Shown here piece by piece: positions 25,808 to 36,521 of a stretch of DNA of 64,000 bases. Position numbers and translations under genes: made by a program. The notes under the pieces were generated by a model. It did no database searches. It was not told the origin of the DNA and was given only the letters and a program-made list of their open reading frames with translations. Source of the DNA: Ahaetulla prasina (taxonomy: Eukaryota; Chordata; Lepidosauria; Squamata; Colubridae); contig NC_080541.1 in the NCBI RefSeq assembly GCF_028640845.1, forward strand, positions 174,005,002 through 174,069,001, written 5' to 3'. Each line of letters begins with the position of its first letter. Positions within the stretch are counted from its first letter, which is position 1.

Positions 25808-26359
25808 GATGTGAATATGATGATTATGGTTAATTTTTGGAATTGATTTGTTTAGGATATAAATTATAGGATTTTGTTATTTGCTATTTGTATGATATAA
25901 ATCTATGGGATGATATTATTTAATTGTGAAGGATGGAAAGTGAAATTTATGAATTTAGATAATGTGGATGTAATGATTTTAACTGTTTACTGTTATATTG
26001 TGGATGTAGTTTAAATGATTATTTGTTTTAATTGACACGTTTATAGATAGTAAAAGTTATGAAGTTAAGCTGGAAATATTATTTGAGAGATTTTATTCGA
26101 AATGATATTTGATTGATGGAGTAGTATTGGAAGATTGGATATTAAATGTTATGACAATTGAAGAAATATATAAGTGATGAAAATTTGAATTTGAGAAGCT
26201 GGATTGTAATTTAAGAAATGGACTTATGAAATTTGAAGGAATATACAAGTGAGTGAAAAAAATTTGAATTTTAGAAGATGGACTAATTTTTAAAATGGAC
26301 TGTAAGAAGAACGGACATTAAATGTTATGGTCCCATTTGCTAAGAAGCTCCATCTAAAG

Positions 26360-26487
26360 CACGGGTGTCACCACATCACGTTGCCGTCACATGATGTTTC
26401 ACAACATTTTTCCCTTTTGTGGAGCTGGGGTGGCCGTGAATTGTGCGTGACACATCAGGCCCGCAGGCCACCAGTTTGACACCCCTG
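26360..26487. mobile_element. hAT-type MITE, duplicate of 21852-21979
   Basis: Same element and same flanking atctaaag (26352-26359, 26488-26495), carried along with the 1.8-kb duplication and not independently inserted. Confidence 0.8.
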
Positions 26488-26535
26488 ATCTAAAGGGAGA
26501 CAAGCCTTTTCTGCTAGTGTACTCACTCTCTAGAA

Positions 26536-26656
26536 CAGGGGCCCCCAACCTTAGTAACTTTAAAACTTGTGGACTTCAACTCCTAGCAAAGCTGGCTGAG
26601 GGATTCTGGGAGTTGAAGTCCACAAGTCTTAAAGTTCCCAAGGTTGGAGACCCCTG
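26536..26656. mobile_element. Palindromic hAT-type MITE, duplicate of 22028-22148
   Basis: Differs from the other copy in its left terminus (gggcccccaacc instead of gggtctccaacc). Confidence 0.75.
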
Positions 26657-28133
26657 CTTTGGAACATCATTCCCCCTCCCCCACGAGATGAACTTTGCCC
26701 CAACTCTTGTGACCTTCTGGAAGGGCTTCAAATCATATTGAAGAGGCAAAAAGAAACAAAAAGAGAATATAGGGGAAAACTCTTCAATCCAAATACAAAG
26801 CTTGAAATTTGAAACTTCAAAAAGTTGCAAAAAGGAAACAATATAACAACATAACAACTATCAATTTCTTCACCTCCTACATTCAGATTTCATATAGAGT
26901 AGCTTTTTAAAATGGAAACAACCATTCAAGTCAATGAATTTTTTAGGGTAATACATTTTGCATTATTCTGAATTCCATCCACCCCCTTGAAGTTCACAAA
27001 TACACAACTGTGTGTTGTACATGAATACACATAAATACCACTTTAGGCATACCACTTTAGGCATGATTTAAGTATCATAAATACTTTAAAATGCACTGTG
27101 TAATATCATTCAAATAAATAAATAAAGTCAGAATCTATTTCAATCACATTTTTCATGACTAAATAACTTGACAAAGCAAGAACCTAATAGAAATAAAGCT
27201 CTTGACAACTTATGGAGCAGCTTTTTCCCTTTTCCTCTCCACTGTGCAAAAAAATGTGTCAAAAAGCATTATATAGTTTCATATGCTGACATTCAAGAGT
27301 TGTTTGATTTGCTGGCGATTTGATTGCATGTACTGCAGAAATACACCTGCTTCTCTTGCCCCAGTTCCATCCTTCATCTTTTGAATTTCTTGTAGCCACA
27401 TTCCTTAATCGGTAATACATAACTGTATTGATTACACCCCAATTCTAAACACAATGCAGCCTTTAATTGGCTTCCTTGACAGCCATCACATTGCTCAAAT
27501 CTAATAATCTATAGTGTTTCTTGGTTACAGTCAATTCCCCTTTGAGCTTCCTGTCATCCCCAGGTATGCATTTATGACTGATAGAATACCTGGGACGCAC
27601 AAAGTCTCCCTAGCTTTCCACATCACGGTTCATTCTCTCCACTTCCTTTGCGTATTGGAATGACTCAATTTGTGGTTGTACTTCAGAGATGATATTGGAT
27701 GTCCCCAAATATTATACTAGCTGGAAAAATGAGACAGGTAAAATAACTTGTCTAAAATTTGATAGAACTGTCATCGATATCTCTTTCTCTGAATATCCCA
27801 ATGGATACTTGTAACTCTTCTATCTCAGTATCTTCAACTGGTGTCATAATTCACAGCTTTAAGCAATTTATACTATCCTGTCCCCAGCCTGATGTTCTCC
27901 AGATACATTGAAATTTTAATTCCCAAATAAATATAATTTCACTCTATTTACTACTCTGTTGACTAACTTTATTGAGAAAGAAGTAAGTGGAATTCCAAGG
28001 CCCGCAATACTTTCTTCAGCATACTTCTCAGCCCATCTTCTATCACTCAGCTCCCATCCACTCTTTGGTCACACAGGTTAATGCTTCCAATTTCAGCTTC
28101 AGAATTTTGCTTTTATAATTGACTAGAGAACTT

Positions 28134-28886
28134 AAGAGCAATTTCTTTCCCAATGCATTTCTTTGTAATGCATTGGCAATTTCTCCCAGCCTGTTTTATC
28201 AGGGAAAGGTAAGGGGAAATACAGGACAGTATAAAATCTAGAGGCATAATGATAATGAAGAACCAATGAGTCCCAGGCTAGAGAGAACTGTTATCTCAAC
28301 ATATATCAGAAGTTATTTCCCAAGGCCACCAAGGGAATAACCAATTATTTGTTAATCTGGAAAAATGGGAGTGAAAGGCCTATAAAATAAATATGTATGA
28401 TCTCCCATGTAATGAAATGAGCAAGGAACTGTTGTGTAAAAATTTTAATTGGGGTCTTTGAATCTTCTACTAAGTCTAACCAAAAGCTGAATTAAGGGTT
28501 CAGTATCTGGACATCTACAATTTACTGATGAGCCTTAATATGAAGACAGATAATATAGGTGGAATGTATCATTGGAGGTTAACCTATTCACCCAAAAGCT
28601 GATTTCATAAATTATGGAACAGTATGTGCAACTGACTACCAAAGAAGCATAAACACAAACAAAAATGCCATCTGCAGGGACCCCATAATTGAGTTCTTTG
28701 CTCCCCAATTCTATAGAACAATTTGCCCATTGAAATCCAGATCTCTCACTCCTTCGTGATGTTCTGAAGAGCAGTGAGCGCATGGTTCATCAGGAAAGCA
28801 TTTTGGAATAACAAGGATCAATCTCCTTTGTTGGAGAGCAACCATCCCAGTCAGGACGAGGGCTCAAGCAGGAAATTAGTCTAGAA
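28134..28886. other. Intronic DNA, nothing recognised
   Basis: Unique right flank of the duplication. Confidence 0.3.
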
Positions 28887-29021
28887 CAGGGCTATCAAAC
28901 TCGCAGCCTGCGGGCTGGATGCATCAGGTGCTGGTCATGACCACGCCTGGTTTAGTGAAGGGGAAAAAAGTCCTGATACGTCATGTGATGCCTCCGTGAT
29001 GACATGAGTTTGACACCCCTG
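28887..29021. mobile_element. hAT-type MITE (gggtgtcaaac family)
   Basis: 135 bp. Starts cagggctatcaaactc, ends gtttgacacccctg, flanked by an exact 8-bp gtctagaa at 28879-28886 and 29022-29029. The internal sequence matches the 53080 copy. Confidence 0.85.
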
Positions 29022-29241
29022 GTCTAGAATTATTATGTAAACACAAAAGGGCTAGGTCTGAATGTCTTTGAGTCTCATCTAGTCTTTCCCAGTGAAAGCT
29101 ACCAGTCTAGAGAGGTTCCTGTGAAATAGGTGTAAAACAATAAAACAGCTATTTTAAACTTTACGTATGTGGGTTTGCTCATTTAGGCCTGACAACCCTC
29201 ACTCCAGGCAGGATGTGCCGACTAAGCAACATGCAAGGCAT

Positions 29242-29283
<42 letters not shown>

Positions 29284-29304
29284 TAAATAAATAAATAAAT
29301 AAAT
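29242..29304. repeat. (TAAG)n(TAAA)n microsatellite
   Basis: About ten taag units change abruptly into about six taaa units. Confidence 0.9.
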
Positions 29305-30819
29305 CCCCTATAAATTTAGTTTCTCTTCCCAGTAGCTCTGTTATCTCATTCCTCATTTCCCCACCCAAAATTTATTTTCTGATATATTTAAAACTCAACA
29401 AATGTAAAAAGTGAGCACTGACATTTTAAAAATGGATGCTTAAGTGAATATCAACAACTGTTCACTAGTTCTTCATTGTGGAGTTCCAGAATTTGGTGGG
29501 CCACAGCTGGAAGCAAAACGTTTAATTAAATTGACCTTTGGTCAGTTTTAATGGGATTCTTTATGCTCTTAATTTCATTATTTCCTTTTAGTGATTCTTT
29601 TGTAACAAAACTGCAACGTGGACACAACTGTATGATTCAGAGGTTCTGTTTTTTGGTTCAGTTGGCTGCAATTTGCAATTATTCCACTGAAGCATTAATG
29701 GTTTTGTAACAAAGGAAAAGCAAGACCAGAACTACAAATAGCAGTAGTTACCAAAGGTGAATATAACAGAACAGAATATTCACCACTTTCATTATCACTA
29801 GTTTTTCTTAGAAGATAAACTTTCTCAAAATCCCATAATAAATACTGTGGCCTGGGTCTTGGAGCATGGAAAAATCTTAACAGTGTATTTGTTATCTTCC
29901 TTGGTTAAATAATCTAAATCATATCTCTATATGTTTTAAATAGCAACATGCTAATTACAACTTCCTGCAGATAACTAGCTTAATAAATCCAGAAGGTCTC
30001 AAAATAATCTTCATGGAAACCAGCTTGTGGATTAGCCTAGAAAGATATAAGCTATTCTGTTATTTACTTGGAATTAGACGAAGCTTCAGTTATATAACTT
30101 CTCCCTGTGCCATTATGATGCAGCAATTTCTCAAATCAGACCCCATTTCAGCTACAAAATTTGCACAGCTACAAAAGCTTTAAATAATGTCTCTGTTCAT
30201 AATTAAAGGGGAAGAGTATATGTGTGAAGTTCCTGATAGTAACCCAGAACTGATCAGCATATGTACAGTATCTATAAATATGAGACAAAAAAATTCTGCT
30301 GAAAACTATCACAATAAAAACCATTTATATTCAGTTTTTACAATCAGTTGCCAATCATCATTCCGGGCAGATTACATTTGACATATTTAATAGCTGCTGA
30401 TCTCACCAGCTCATGTAGTTTCTAGCACCTACTAGTAAAATCTCTAGGTAGTGTACAGCGTATTATTTCAGATGAGTCCAGTCTGAATCTCAGAAATTTG
30501 ATGATTTTCAGTTATGCAAGGGTTTTGTTTTTTGCTTGGTTATGATCAGTAGGTATTTGGTTGTGATCATTTTTGGGTCTGGAGGCTTTGGCTACTGATG
30601 ATTTGGCTCAGTTATATCCTTAATTTGAAAGTCACCCGAGATGCTGTCACTTTTTAGCCTTTTTTCCAAATGCTTTAAAGCCATACCATTTGAGATTGCA
30701 CTTTTTCTATTACATCGGCTTAAAGAAATTATCCAGTGTGCATTTGTGACTTCAGATTGCTTTAAAAGTGACTAAATTTCAATGGGATTCAAATTCAAGG
30801 ATGGTTTAAAAATGTTCAG
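29305..30819. other. Intronic DNA, nothing recognised
   Basis: Unique-looking sequence up to the LTR element. It ends with the 5-bp target copy ttcag at 30815-30819. Confidence 0.3.
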
Positions 30820-30996
30820 TGTAATGTATCTTTAAAAGTTTTGGCGGGAAAAAGCACGTTGGTGATTGGTTGAAGCCACCGGCTAAACTGTATATAAAGA
30901 GAGGTTTTTCCCAGCCCGGGTTGCTGGGTTCACCATATAGTAAAGAGCTGTTGTCACTATCCTGGTCTCCTGCCTCGTTATTGCCCGAATCTAACA
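30820..30996 (+). repeat. 5' LTR of Gypsy element 1
   Basis: 177 bp, tgtaat...taaca (TG...CA ends). TATA box tatataaa at 30891-30898. About 60% of its length can be matched to the LTR of element 2 (ttttggcggg, agaggttttt, agagctgttgtcact, cctggtctcctgcctcgt). Confidence 0.93.
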
Positions 30997-30997
30997 C

Positions 30998-31015
30998 TGG
31001 CGACGAAGGTGGGAT
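30998..31015 (+). other. Primer-binding site, tRNA-Ser(GCU) type
   Basis: tggcgacgaaggtgggat starts one base after the LTR. It is complementary to the 3' end of eukaryotic tRNA-Ser(GCU), with one mismatch as I recall that tRNA. The same 18 bases occur in element 2. Confidence 0.75.
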
Positions 31016-31095
31016 TTCGAGGCTAAGAGCGCCAGGAAAAGAGCTGAACTCACCAGGAAGACGCGAACCCAGCAAACAAGGGGCGGAAAGCAGCG

Positions 31096-34000
31096 ATGTC
31101 CGGCTACACACCGCCAGTGCCATTCGACCCAGCTAAGGAAAAATGGGGGTCATACATGGCTCGTTTCGAGTGTTTCCTCGAGGCGAACGAACTTCAAGGA
31201 GTTTCAGACAACAGGAAACGAGCGTATTTCCTGAGCCACTGCGGTCCAGAAGTTTTCGACACCGCAGAATCCCTGGCTGAGCCAACGCCGGTACAGTCGG
31301 TACCGTGGCAAACTCTGCAGACCTTATTGAAAGCCCACTATGCACCAATGCCGTCCAAGTATGTGCAACGGTTCGAATTCGGGGAGCGCAGACAGCAAGA
31401 GGGCGAGTCCATCAGCGCATACATGGCCACCCTGAGGAAAGCCTCAAAACATTGCGAGTACCGAGACTTGGATGAGGCATTGCTGGAGCAACTCATCCGC
31501 GGGGTCAGGGACATCCATTTGCGGAGGCGGCTGCTGTCTAAAAGCAACCTAACGCTGGCAAATGCCTTGGACGAAGCCAGGGCTCACGAGATGTCTACCC
31601 AAGCGGCGGAAACCCTACAAAAGCCGCTCGCACCAACGGCTGGTGCGAAATCAACCCCGGTCCACAACGAGGAGATCCAGGCTGAATCGGAGGATGAGGA
31701 AGAGGAAGGAGTCTTCCACACCGGGAGGCCGGAGAAAGAAGACCGGGGTGACTGCGCAAGTTGCGGAGGGCAACACCAACGACAACAATGCAAATTTAAG
31801 GATGCGGTGTGTCGGCGGTGCGAAAGGAAAGGGCACATAGCACAGGCCTGTCGAGCACCCCAACCTTCCCGCCAAAAATTCAAACCGACCAATCAGAGCG
31901 CGGGAACGGCGAAGCGGCCCGCGAGTGGTCAGTTTAAAAAAGGCGCGAAGTTAAATCAGACTGTCGTGAGAGTGGGTCACGCATCAACACGCCTAGAGAA
32001 AAAAATCTTTACAAAGGCAAAGATTGAGGGGGTGCCGTGCCGATTGGAGGTGGACACCGGCTCATCGATCACGATCATGTCCTGGGACACTCTCGTGAGA
32101 GCCTTACCCACCATCGCAAAGCGCAAACTGCAACCACAGAAACTAAAGGTACAAGACTACCAAGGGAATCGCATCCCTGTTCGAGGGGTAACGTCCGTCC
32201 ACGTCGAGTATGGACAATACAAGAAAACCCTGCCCATCACCATAGTTGATGGAACCCTGCCAAGCTTGTTGGGACTGGACTGGTTCCGAGCATTGGGCAT
32301 GGGAGTGACTGGAATCTTCAGAAACGAAGTCGACCTCAAAGACACACTCATGAAGGAGTTTGAGGACGTTTTCAAGGACTGCCTGGGCAAGTACACGGGG
32401 ACCCCTATCTCTTTTAACTTAGACCCACAAGTGGCCCCTATTCGATTAAAAGCTAGAAGGGTCCCATTCGCCCTAAAGCCCAAGATTGACCGGGAACTGG
32501 ACAAGCTAGTAAACCAGGGAATTCTAGTGCCAGTTGACCATGCTAAGTGGGAAACCCCTATAGTCACCAAGGTACGGGCCATCAGGAAGGCCCCAGTTCC
32601 AAAGAACAAAACGGAGTTACAGGCGTTCTTAGGTCTGGTAAACTTCTACGCGGTATTTCTAAGAAATAAGGCGTCCATAGCCGAACCGCTTCACAAATTA
32701 CTAGCAAAGACGGCTGCATGGTCTTGGGGAAAGGCGGAAGCTAGGGCATTCGAAGGGGTAAAGAATCTCCTATCGAGTGATAGCCTCCTTATCCAATACA
32801 ATGGCACGCTGCCATTAGTGTTAAGCTGCGATGCATCTCCCTATGGGGTGGGGGCTGTGCTCAGCCACAGGTTGCCAAGTGGCACAGAAGCCCCTATTGC
32901 ATATTACTCCCGAACCATGTCATCAACCGAGAGGAATTATAGCCAGCTTGATAAGGAAGCCTTGGCTATAGTCTCCGGAGTAAAGAAATTCCATGAATAT
33001 GTATTTGGTCGTGATTTCGAAATCATCACGGACCATAGACCTTTGCTAGGACTGTTGGCAGGTGACCGCCCAACGCCCGTGGCACTTTCGCCCAGACTGA
33101 CCCGATGGACTATCTTCCTGGCGGCGTATTCTTACAAACTACTACACCGGCCAGGGAAGGAATTAGGGCATGCAGACGCCCTGAGCAGATGCCCGTTACC
33201 AGAGACGATCGAAGACCCCACTCCGGGGACACCAGTTCTGCTAATTGACTCTTTGGACTCTGGCCCAGTCACATCCAAAGAGGTGGCTCGGGCTTCGTAC
33301 AAGGACATTACAATAAGGACTGTAATTGGTTGGGTACAAAGAGGTTGGCCCGCTGCGCCGGGCGAGCGTTTTAAAGAGTTTGAAAAAAAACGTGGGGAAC
33401 TCTCAGCTCAAGGGGGATGCCTGCTATGGGGGGATCGAGTGGTGATCCCGGAGAAACTGAGGGAAAAGGTATTGGGGCTCCTTCACGAAGGCCACCCAGG
33501 GATCGTGCGAATGAAGGGTCTAGCGAGAAGCTATGTGTGGTGGCCCTTAATGGACACGGAAATTGCTGAAAGGGTAGGGAAATGCCAGGCCTGCCAGGAG
33601 TCCAGACCGCTACCCCCAACGGCCCCGATTCGGGAATGGGAGAGACCCCAGGGCCCTTGGTCTAGGATCCATATCGATTTTGCCGGCCCCTTCCACGGCC
33701 AAACCTTTTTGGTAGTAGTCGATGCCTACTCCAAATGGCTGGAAATCATTCTCATGAGATCCATGATAGCCGAGGCCGTGATCTCAGGCCTACGGCACCT
33801 ATTTGTAACCCACGGGTTGCCCGACACTCTAGTCTCCGATAACGGCCCGCAATTCACGGCAACCCAGTTTGAGGGGTACTTGGCAGAGGAGGGCATCCGG
33901 CATGTCCTCTCGGCGCCTTTCCACCCTGCGACGAACGGCCTTGCAGAACGTTTCGTTCGGAGCGCAAAGGAAGCGTTGTCCAGAATCAGGCCAGGAGATT

Positions 34001-34638
34001 GGCAATCAAAAATCGATACATTCTTAGCAGTCCAACACAGAACCCCCTGTGTAACAACTGGCCGCAGCCCGGCAGAGCTATTAATGGGTCGGAAGCTTAG
34101 GTGCCCACTAGACCGTTTAAACCCAAACTACACACCAGACGGTTACAAAGGGGCACACGGTAAAACAAGAGGGATGGCAACAGGCGACCTAGTGTGGGCA
34201 CACAACTACAGCGAGGGCCCGACCTGGTTAGCAGGAAAAATCCTAGAAATAACAGGACCGAAGTCATATCTCATAGAGTTAGAGGATGGCCGGGTATGGA
34301 AGCGCCACATAGACCAAATAAGAAAACGCATAACAGGTAAAACAGAGTCAGACGAAACAGGCCCTGACTATCCAATGTTAAAATCCACAGCTAACTCAAA
34401 CCCGGGGCTAACGCGGGACTTATCTGAATTCCAGGAGGTCCAGCGACGCCAACCGGTTCCCCCTGAAGACAGCAGGGACGACTCTGCAAATAATCCAGGG
34501 CCGGATGGCCTAGAGGAGGAGCTGAGAGGAACAAACAGTCCCTCCGGTCAGCTCGACCCACTCCCAGGAAATGAATTGCGCAGGTCTGAAAGAGTCAGGA
34601 GACGCCCAGTCTACTTGCGTGATTACGTTGAAAAATAA
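31096..34638 (+). CDS. Gag-Pol polyprotein of Gypsy element 1, RT core deleted
   Basis: A 1180-residue single frame from the ATG at 31096. In order: a Gag core; two zinc knuckles (C220-x2-C-x3-H-x4-C and C239-x2-C-x4-H-x4-C); a retropepsin-like protease with DTGS at 320-323; the start of RT to about residue 490. The frame then jumps directly to the connection/RNase H part: RNase H acidic residues D579 (SCDAS), E621 (DKEALA) and D646 (TDHRPL). The integrase has a zinc region with C830-x2-C833, a D861, D915, E951 triad (35 residues between the last two), and a C-terminal tail. The RT palm with its two-aspartate motif is absent. About 500 bases are missing relative to element 2, yet the frame stays open. 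Gag, protease, RNase H and integrase motifs look undamaged. It would need RT from another copy. Confidence 0.92.
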   Translation: MSGYTPPVPFDPAKEKWGSYMARFECFLEANELQGVSDNRKRAYFLSHCGPEVFDTAESLAEPTPVQSVPWQTLQTLLKAHYAPMPSKYVQRFEFGERRQQEGESISAYMATLRKASKHCEYRDLDEALLEQLIRGVRDIHLRRRLLSKSNLTLANALDEARAHEMSTQAAETLQKPLAPTAGAKSTPVHNEEIQAESEDEEEEGVFHTGRPEKEDRGDCASCGGQHQRQQCKFKDAVCRRCERKGHIAQACRAPQPSRQKFKPTNQSAGTAKRPASGQFKKGAKLNQTVVRVGHASTRLEKKIFTKAKIEGVPCRLEVDTGSSITIMSWDTLVRALPTIAKRKLQPQKLKVQDYQGNRIPVRGVTSVHVEYGQYKKTLPITIVDGTLPSLLGLDWFRALGMGVTGIFRNEVDLKDTLMKEFEDVFKDCLGKYTGTPISFNLDPQVAPIRLKARRVPFALKPKIDRELDKLVNQGILVPVDHAKWETPIVTKVRAIRKAPVPKNKTELQAFLGLVNFYAVFLRNKASIAEPLHKLLAKTAAWSWGKAEARAFEGVKNLLSSDSLLIQYNGTLPLVLSCDASPYGVGAVLSHRLPSGTEAPIAYYSRTMSSTERNYSQLDKEALAIVSGVKKFHEYVFGRDFEIITDHRPLLGLLAGDRPTPVALSPRLTRWTIFLAAYSYKLLHRPGKELGHADALSRCPLPETIEDPTPGTPVLLIDSLDSGPVTSKEVARASYKDITIRTVIGWVQRGWPAAPGERFKEFEKKRGELSAQGGCLLWGDRVVIPEKLREKVLGLLHEGHPGIVRMKGLARSYVWWPLMDTEIAERVGKCQACQESRPLPPTAPIREWERPQGPWSRIHIDFAGPFHGQTFLVVVDAYSKWLEIILMRSMIAEAVISGLRHLFVTHGLPDTLVSDNGPQFTATQFEGYLAEEGIRHVLSAPFHPATNGLAERFVRSAKEALSRIRPGDWQSKIDTFLAVQHRTPCVTTGRSPAELLMGRKLRCPLDRLNPNYTPDGYKGAHGKTRGMATGDLVWAHNYSEGPTWLAGKILEITGPKSYLIELEDGRVWKRHIDQIRKRITGKTESDETGPDYPMLKSTANSNPGLTRDLSEFQEVQRRQPVPPEDSRDDSANNPGPDGLEEELRGTNSPSGQLDPLPGNELRRSERVRRRPVYLRDYVEK

Positions 34639-34676
34639 GATGTAAAATTTATGTAAATATGGGTAAAGTGTTTTCT

Positions 34677-34689
34677 GGGAGGGAAGGAG
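34677..34689 (+). other. Polypurine tract, Gypsy element 1
   Basis: gggagggaaggag abuts the 3' LTR; plus-strand DNA primer. Identical in element 2. Confidence 0.9.
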
Positions 34690-34866
34690 TGTAATGTATC
34701 TTTAAAAGTTTTGGCGGGAAAAAGCACGTTGGTGATTGGTTGAAGCCACCGGATAAACTGTATATAAAGAGAGGTTTTTCCCAGCCCGGGTTGCTGGGTT
34801 CACCATATAGTAAAGAGCTGTTGTCACTATCCTGGTCTCCTGCCTCGTTATTGCCCGAATCTAACA
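34690..34866 (+). repeat. 3' LTR of Gypsy element 1
   Basis: 177 bp, one mismatch to the 5' LTR. Followed by the target copy ttcag. Confidence 0.93.
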
Positions 34867-35001
34867 TTCAGGTCTTCAGCAATGCTCCAAATTTACATCT
34901 TGAAAAAGATTTCAATTCTCTCGTGACTAGTCCAGCTTTTGTCTCAGACTTTGCTGCTGCTGACAATTATTACTTAAAAATCAAACCTAAAGAATTCAAT
35001 A

Positions 35002-35361
35002 CAGGTAGTCCTCGACACAGGACCGCAACTGAGCTCAGAATTTAAGTTGCTAAGCAAGAAAGTTAAGTGAATTTTGCCCTTTTTTATGACCTTCCTTGCC
35101 ACAGTTGTTAAGTGAATTACTGAAGTTGTTAAGTTACTCATATGATTGTTAACCAAATCTGGCTTCTCCATTGATTTTGCTTGTCAGAAGCTCACAAAAG
35201 GTGATCACATGACCCCAGGACATTGCAACTGTCATAAATACATGCCCGTTAAGCATCCAAATTCTCATCACATGACCAAGTGTGATAAACAGTCATAAAT
35301 CACTTTTTCAGTACCATTGTAACTTTGAACAGTCACTAAATGAATGGTTGAGGACTAGCTG
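35002..35361. mobile_element. Tc1/mariner-like MITE, ~360 bp
   Basis: Inverted ends caggtagtcctcgac and gttgaggactagctg, with TA on both sides (35000-35001, 35362-35363). A shorter relative lies at 53355. Internal text (gttaagtga, atcacatgac blocks) has internal inverted symmetry. No transposase. Confidence 0.7.
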
Positions 35362-35530
35362 TACACACTTACTATAGAAATTAAAACATTCTCCCATTGT
35401 CTAGGGTTAGGCAATATAGGAACCTCTTGCGCTTTATTTACTCATTGCTTAGGATCTTCATATCAGATTGATTTACTGATAACAAATATCTATAGAAATA
35501 ATAGTCTTTTTAGTTTTAAAGGATTTAATA

Positions 35531-35639
35531 CATGGGTTTCCAACCTTGGCAACTTTAAGATTTGTGGACTTCAACTTCCAGAATTCAACTTCAACTTGAA
35601 GTCCACAAGTCTTAAAGTTGCCAAGGTTGGAGACCCCTT
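35531..35639. mobile_element. Palindromic hAT-type MITE
   Basis: catgggtttccaacc to ggttggagacccct. Flanks atttaata (35523-35530) and atttaatg (35640-35647) match at 7 of 8. Confidence 0.75.
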
Positions 35640-35647
35640 ATTTAATG

Positions 35648-36450
35648 AGTCATTCTACTATCTCAGGTGTCTCAGAAGCTGAAATGCTTTCTTGTCCAAA
35701 GTAGTTTTTACAATGACTTACATATACAAAGTTTTGGGAGAAAGGACTGGATAATATCAGCATAACTGTGTGACAAAAGCTAAAATTTTCAGACAATAAT
35801 AATATTTTGAACTACATACTTAATGCTTGGAATTTAACAATTGGACAATGTAAATGTCCATAATAATATCCTTATTATGGCTAAAGACTGATTTTGCAGA
35901 GTTGGAAAGATTAAATTGAAGACCTCTTTCACTCAATGGCTTGAAGACCTGATTGTACTTGCTATCTATAAGAAGTTAAATGTATATTTTATATGGACAA
36001 ATATCATGAAATTTGGGACTCATTTGTATAAAACATAGTAAAAACCATCAGCTCCATCCATGTTTCAGGATACATGAGAGTCATAGTTGTAGTACTTTGG
36101 CAGTCTCGATGCTACTAAAATATTTCTGGGTCAATTGTAACTGCTGTTTAGTTAACAGGCTAACTCTGCTTCCAAGGTTCTGGGTACCAAACCTGACTTT
36201 TGCTTGCATGGCAAAATAAGCTGATGTTTTTGTTTTGTTTTTAATACATATTTTTTGTGCATGTTATGTAAGAGGGGCCACTGGAAGTGATTAGAAATCT
36301 AAGAAGAGAAAGCCGTACTTTTATTTTTAAAAAATCTTTTTCCCAAGGTCATAAAGATAGATTAGGCTACAAGACAGATTTACTTGTTTTCCACAGATAT
36401 TTTGGTCGGATTTTGGAGTATCTTTGTGGCAGGTATTAGAATTTCCATGA
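35648..36450. other. Intronic DNA, nothing recognised
   Basis: AT-rich, with short frames only. Confidence 0.3.
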
Positions 36451-36521
36451 TAGAATAGAATAGAATAGAATAGAATAGAATAGAATAGAATAGAATAGAA
36501 TAGAATAGAATAGAATAGAAT
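36451..36521. repeat. (AGAAT)n microsatellite at a LINE 3' end
   Basis: About 14 tagaa units, continuous with the LINE tail to its right. Confidence 0.9.

Larger units (their letters stand above)
23623..26328. mobile_element. Rearranged L1 LINE: inverted 3' end plus 5' half
   Basis: The left part (23623 to about 24070) lies on the - strand. It opens with an 11-T run, the A-tail of a minus-strand element, followed by a long pyrimidine-rich tract that is the complement of an L1-like polypurine 3' UTR. The right part (from about 24480) lies on the + strand, with 5' UTR, ORF1 (24834-25807) and about 520 bases of post-ORF1 sequence. ORF2 is absent. The order minus-strand 3' end, plus-strand 5' half, target is that expected from twin-primed L1 insertion with inversion. 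The inversion point lies between about 24000 and 24480 and I cannot fix it. Confidence 0.65.
26329..28133. repeat. 1.8-kb direct repeat, copy B
   Basis: Second copy of 21821-23624; after its end the sequence continues cttaagagcaattt without the T-run. That makes ACTT|AAG the inferred unoccupied target site, compatible with the L1 endonuclease preference for TTTT/AA. Contains duplicate copies of both nested hAT-type elements. Confidence 0.9.
30820..34866 (+). mobile_element. Ty3/Gypsy LTR retrotransposon 1
   Basis: A complete 4.05-kb insertion: LTR, primer site, one gag-pol ORF, purine tract, LTR, bounded by 5-bp duplications ttcag at 30815-30819 and 34867-34871. The LTRs differ at one of 177 positions (30883 c, 34753 a), so it is young. 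It lies in the host intron in the sense direction. The coding region lacks the RT catalytic core, so it cannot replicate by itself. G+C is much higher than in the flanking DNA. Confidence 0.95.

Noticed and set aside
31133..34600. Antisense frames of 70-150 residues inside the Gypsy elements
   Set aside because: Shadows of the GC-rich gag-pol frame. No antisense promoter or motif.
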